Shown here: positions 63,277-64,000 of the stretch, piece by piece
Layout of the letters: each line of letters begins with the position of its first letter
Numbering within the stretch: the first letter of the stretch is position 1
NCBI RefSeq assembly: GCF_014197435.1
Contig: NZ_JACIFP010000001.1
Span: 4,588,001-4,652,000 of the forward strand
Direction of reading: 5' to 3'
Source of the DNA: Gordonia humi
GTDB lineage: Bacteria; Actinomycetota; Actinomycetes; Mycobacteriales; Mycobacteriaceae
Length of the DNA: 64,000 bases
The notes under the pieces: generated by a model
What the model was told of the DNA's origin: nothing
What the model saw: only the letters and a program-made list of their open reading frames with translations
Database searches by the model: none
Made by a program: the position numbers and the translations under genes

Positions 63277-64000
63277 TCAGGGCGCCAGGCCCGCCATCAC
63301 CGGCGTTCCGACCCTGCCCTCGCCGGTGTGCAGACGCAGACCGGGCGTGACAGGGCGGATCTGCAGGGCGTCGCCGTGGCCGATCAGCTGCGCGTAGACG
63401 AAGTGCAGACCCGACGTCACCGGAACGCGCAGCGGCGCACCGCCCTCGAGCCGGAGTTCGATCTCACCGTCGCGGTCCGCGCAGTAACTCAACTGGACGG
63501 TCCATTGGATCTCGATGAGCGGACCGTCGAGCGGCAACCGCTGCGTACCGGTGATCCCCGGTCGGCGGCACGATCCGGCGCTCTCGGAGATCGTCCGATC
63601 GCGCGTCACAGCGCCGGGCACGGCCTTGCCGTTGGGATCCAGGACGACCAGATCGTCGGTGTGGGAACCGAAGTCCGGCCGCTCCGGCAGCCGCGCGAAG
63701 ATACGGCTGATCTGGTTGTTCGGATAGGCCACCGGGAGCAAGACCTCGAGCGGAACCGCCTGGTCGAACATCGTACGGCCCGCGTTGTCCTTCATCGACT
63801 GCTTCGCGTTGGCCAGATAGTCGGCGGTCGGGTCGTCGCGCCACGAGGTCGAGAACGCGCTCACCGAGACCATCGACGAGACGAGCACCAGCACTCCGAC
63901 GACGGCGGCCACCGCGACCGGGCGACGATCCGACCGTTCCGGAGCCAAATGCGCTCCGGCGGCGCGCGGAGCCGCGGCGATGAACGCGAAGGCGATCGTC
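63277..64000 (-). CDS. Membrane-associated protein, C-terminal part only
   Basis: Read from the right edge this frame is open without a stop. It gives a short hydrophobic piece, then a transmembrane segment (AVAAVVGVLVLVSSMVSVSAF) and about 190 extracytoplasmic residues with paired Cys. A TTG at 63948 could be a start, but the upstream frame reads as protein (FAFIAAAPRAAGAH), so this is more likely the C-terminal end of a larger polytopic protein. Not recognised. Confidence 0.6.
   Translation of the reverse strand, partial: TIAFAFIAAAPRAAGAHLAPERSDRRPVAVAAVVGVLVLVSSMVSVSAFSTSWRDDPTADYLANAKQSMKDNAGRTMFDQAVPLEVLLPVAYPNNQISRIFARLPERPDFGSHTDDLVVLDPNGKAVPGAVTRDRTISESAGSCRRPGITGTQRLPLDGPLIEIQWTVQLSYCADRDGEIELRLEGGAPLRVPVTSGLHFVYAQLIGHGDALQIRPVTPGLRLHTGEGRVGTPVMAGLAP

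Overview
The window is high-GC actinobacterial DNA, most likely from Gordonia or a close relative in the Mycobacteriales. Three things support this. Mycothiol-linked genes are present (a mycothiol-dependent isomerase-fold protein and an S-(hydroxymethyl)mycothiol dehydrogenase). One purN start looks leaderless. The window ends carry, in order, the homologues of Mycobacterium tuberculosis Rv0959-Rv0958 and Rv0957-Rv0954 (vWA protein, AAA+ ATPase; purH, purN, perM, 34-kDa-antigen-like membrane protein) and Rv0952-Rv0949 (sucD, sucC, M23 peptidase, uvrD1/pcrA). That ancestral block is opened in two places: about 6.4 kb lies between the AAA+ gene and purH, and about 43 kb lies between the Rv0954 homologue (13.2-14.1 kb) and sucD (57.6 kb).

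Layout. 0-2.8 kb: vWA/AAA+ pair. 2.9-9.3 kb: small accessory genes: a TauD-type dioxygenase, an ArsR/SRPBCC/mycothiol-isomerase operon, a YchJ protein, a GntR-controlled ABC exporter and a TSUP exporter. 9.3-14.1 kb: purH, purN, perM and the 34-kDa-antigen homologue. 14.2-16.2 kb: acetoacetyl-CoA synthetase (aacS). 16.2-37.7 kb: a 21.5-kb catabolic island. 38.1-50.2 kb: a leucine/acetoacetate module (IclR regulator, scoAB, thiolase, CMD protein, fadD, citE, maoC, fadE, accA1, accD1) that matches in content the M. tuberculosis Rv2498c-Rv2505c locus. 50.4-54.0 kb: a fused indolepyruvate ferredoxin oxidoreductase. 54.1-55.1 kb: an IS5-family insertion sequence. 55.1-57.5 kb: TetR and small membrane proteins, one built from nonapeptide repeats. 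57.6-64 kb: sucCD, an M23 peptidase, pcrA and a partial membrane protein.

The most interesting object is the 16.2-37.7 kb island. It lies between two collinear 303-bp copies of the 5' end of aacS. One copy is in the intact gene (15875-16177). The other is a truncated remnant (37661-37963) next to the IclR gene. This is the pattern expected if a circular element entered by homologous recombination inside aacS (Campbell integration). The island holds a cytochrome P450 with its own ferredoxin and reductase, an aromatic-acid type MFS importer, a two-component flavin monooxygenase, a VOC-type extradiol dioxygenase, FAH-family and amidohydrolase enzymes, a two-gene 2-oxoacid dehydrogenase (E1/E2, no E3), a lone acetolactate-synthase-like enzyme, a formaldehyde (mycothiol) dehydrogenase, a HisC-like aminotransferase, and AraC and Lrp regulators. 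Two of its operons share a conserved multi-block upstream element. A reasonable but untested reading is a route for a methylated aromatic acid: import, P450 demethylation (formaldehyde removed by the mycothiol enzyme), ortho-hydroxylation, ring cleavage, C-C hydrolysis, and oxidation of the resulting 2-oxoacid.

The leucine/acetoacetate module and aacS fit together. FadE, AccA1/AccD1, MaoC and CitE would take isovaleryl-CoA towards acetoacetate. Acetoacetate is activated by AacS or ScoAB and split by the thiolase. A dispersed short repeat (core TGCTGGTCGAGCGAAGTCGA) occurs around these genes and is translated in three of them. All functional statements come from reading the sequence and general family knowledge; no database search was run.
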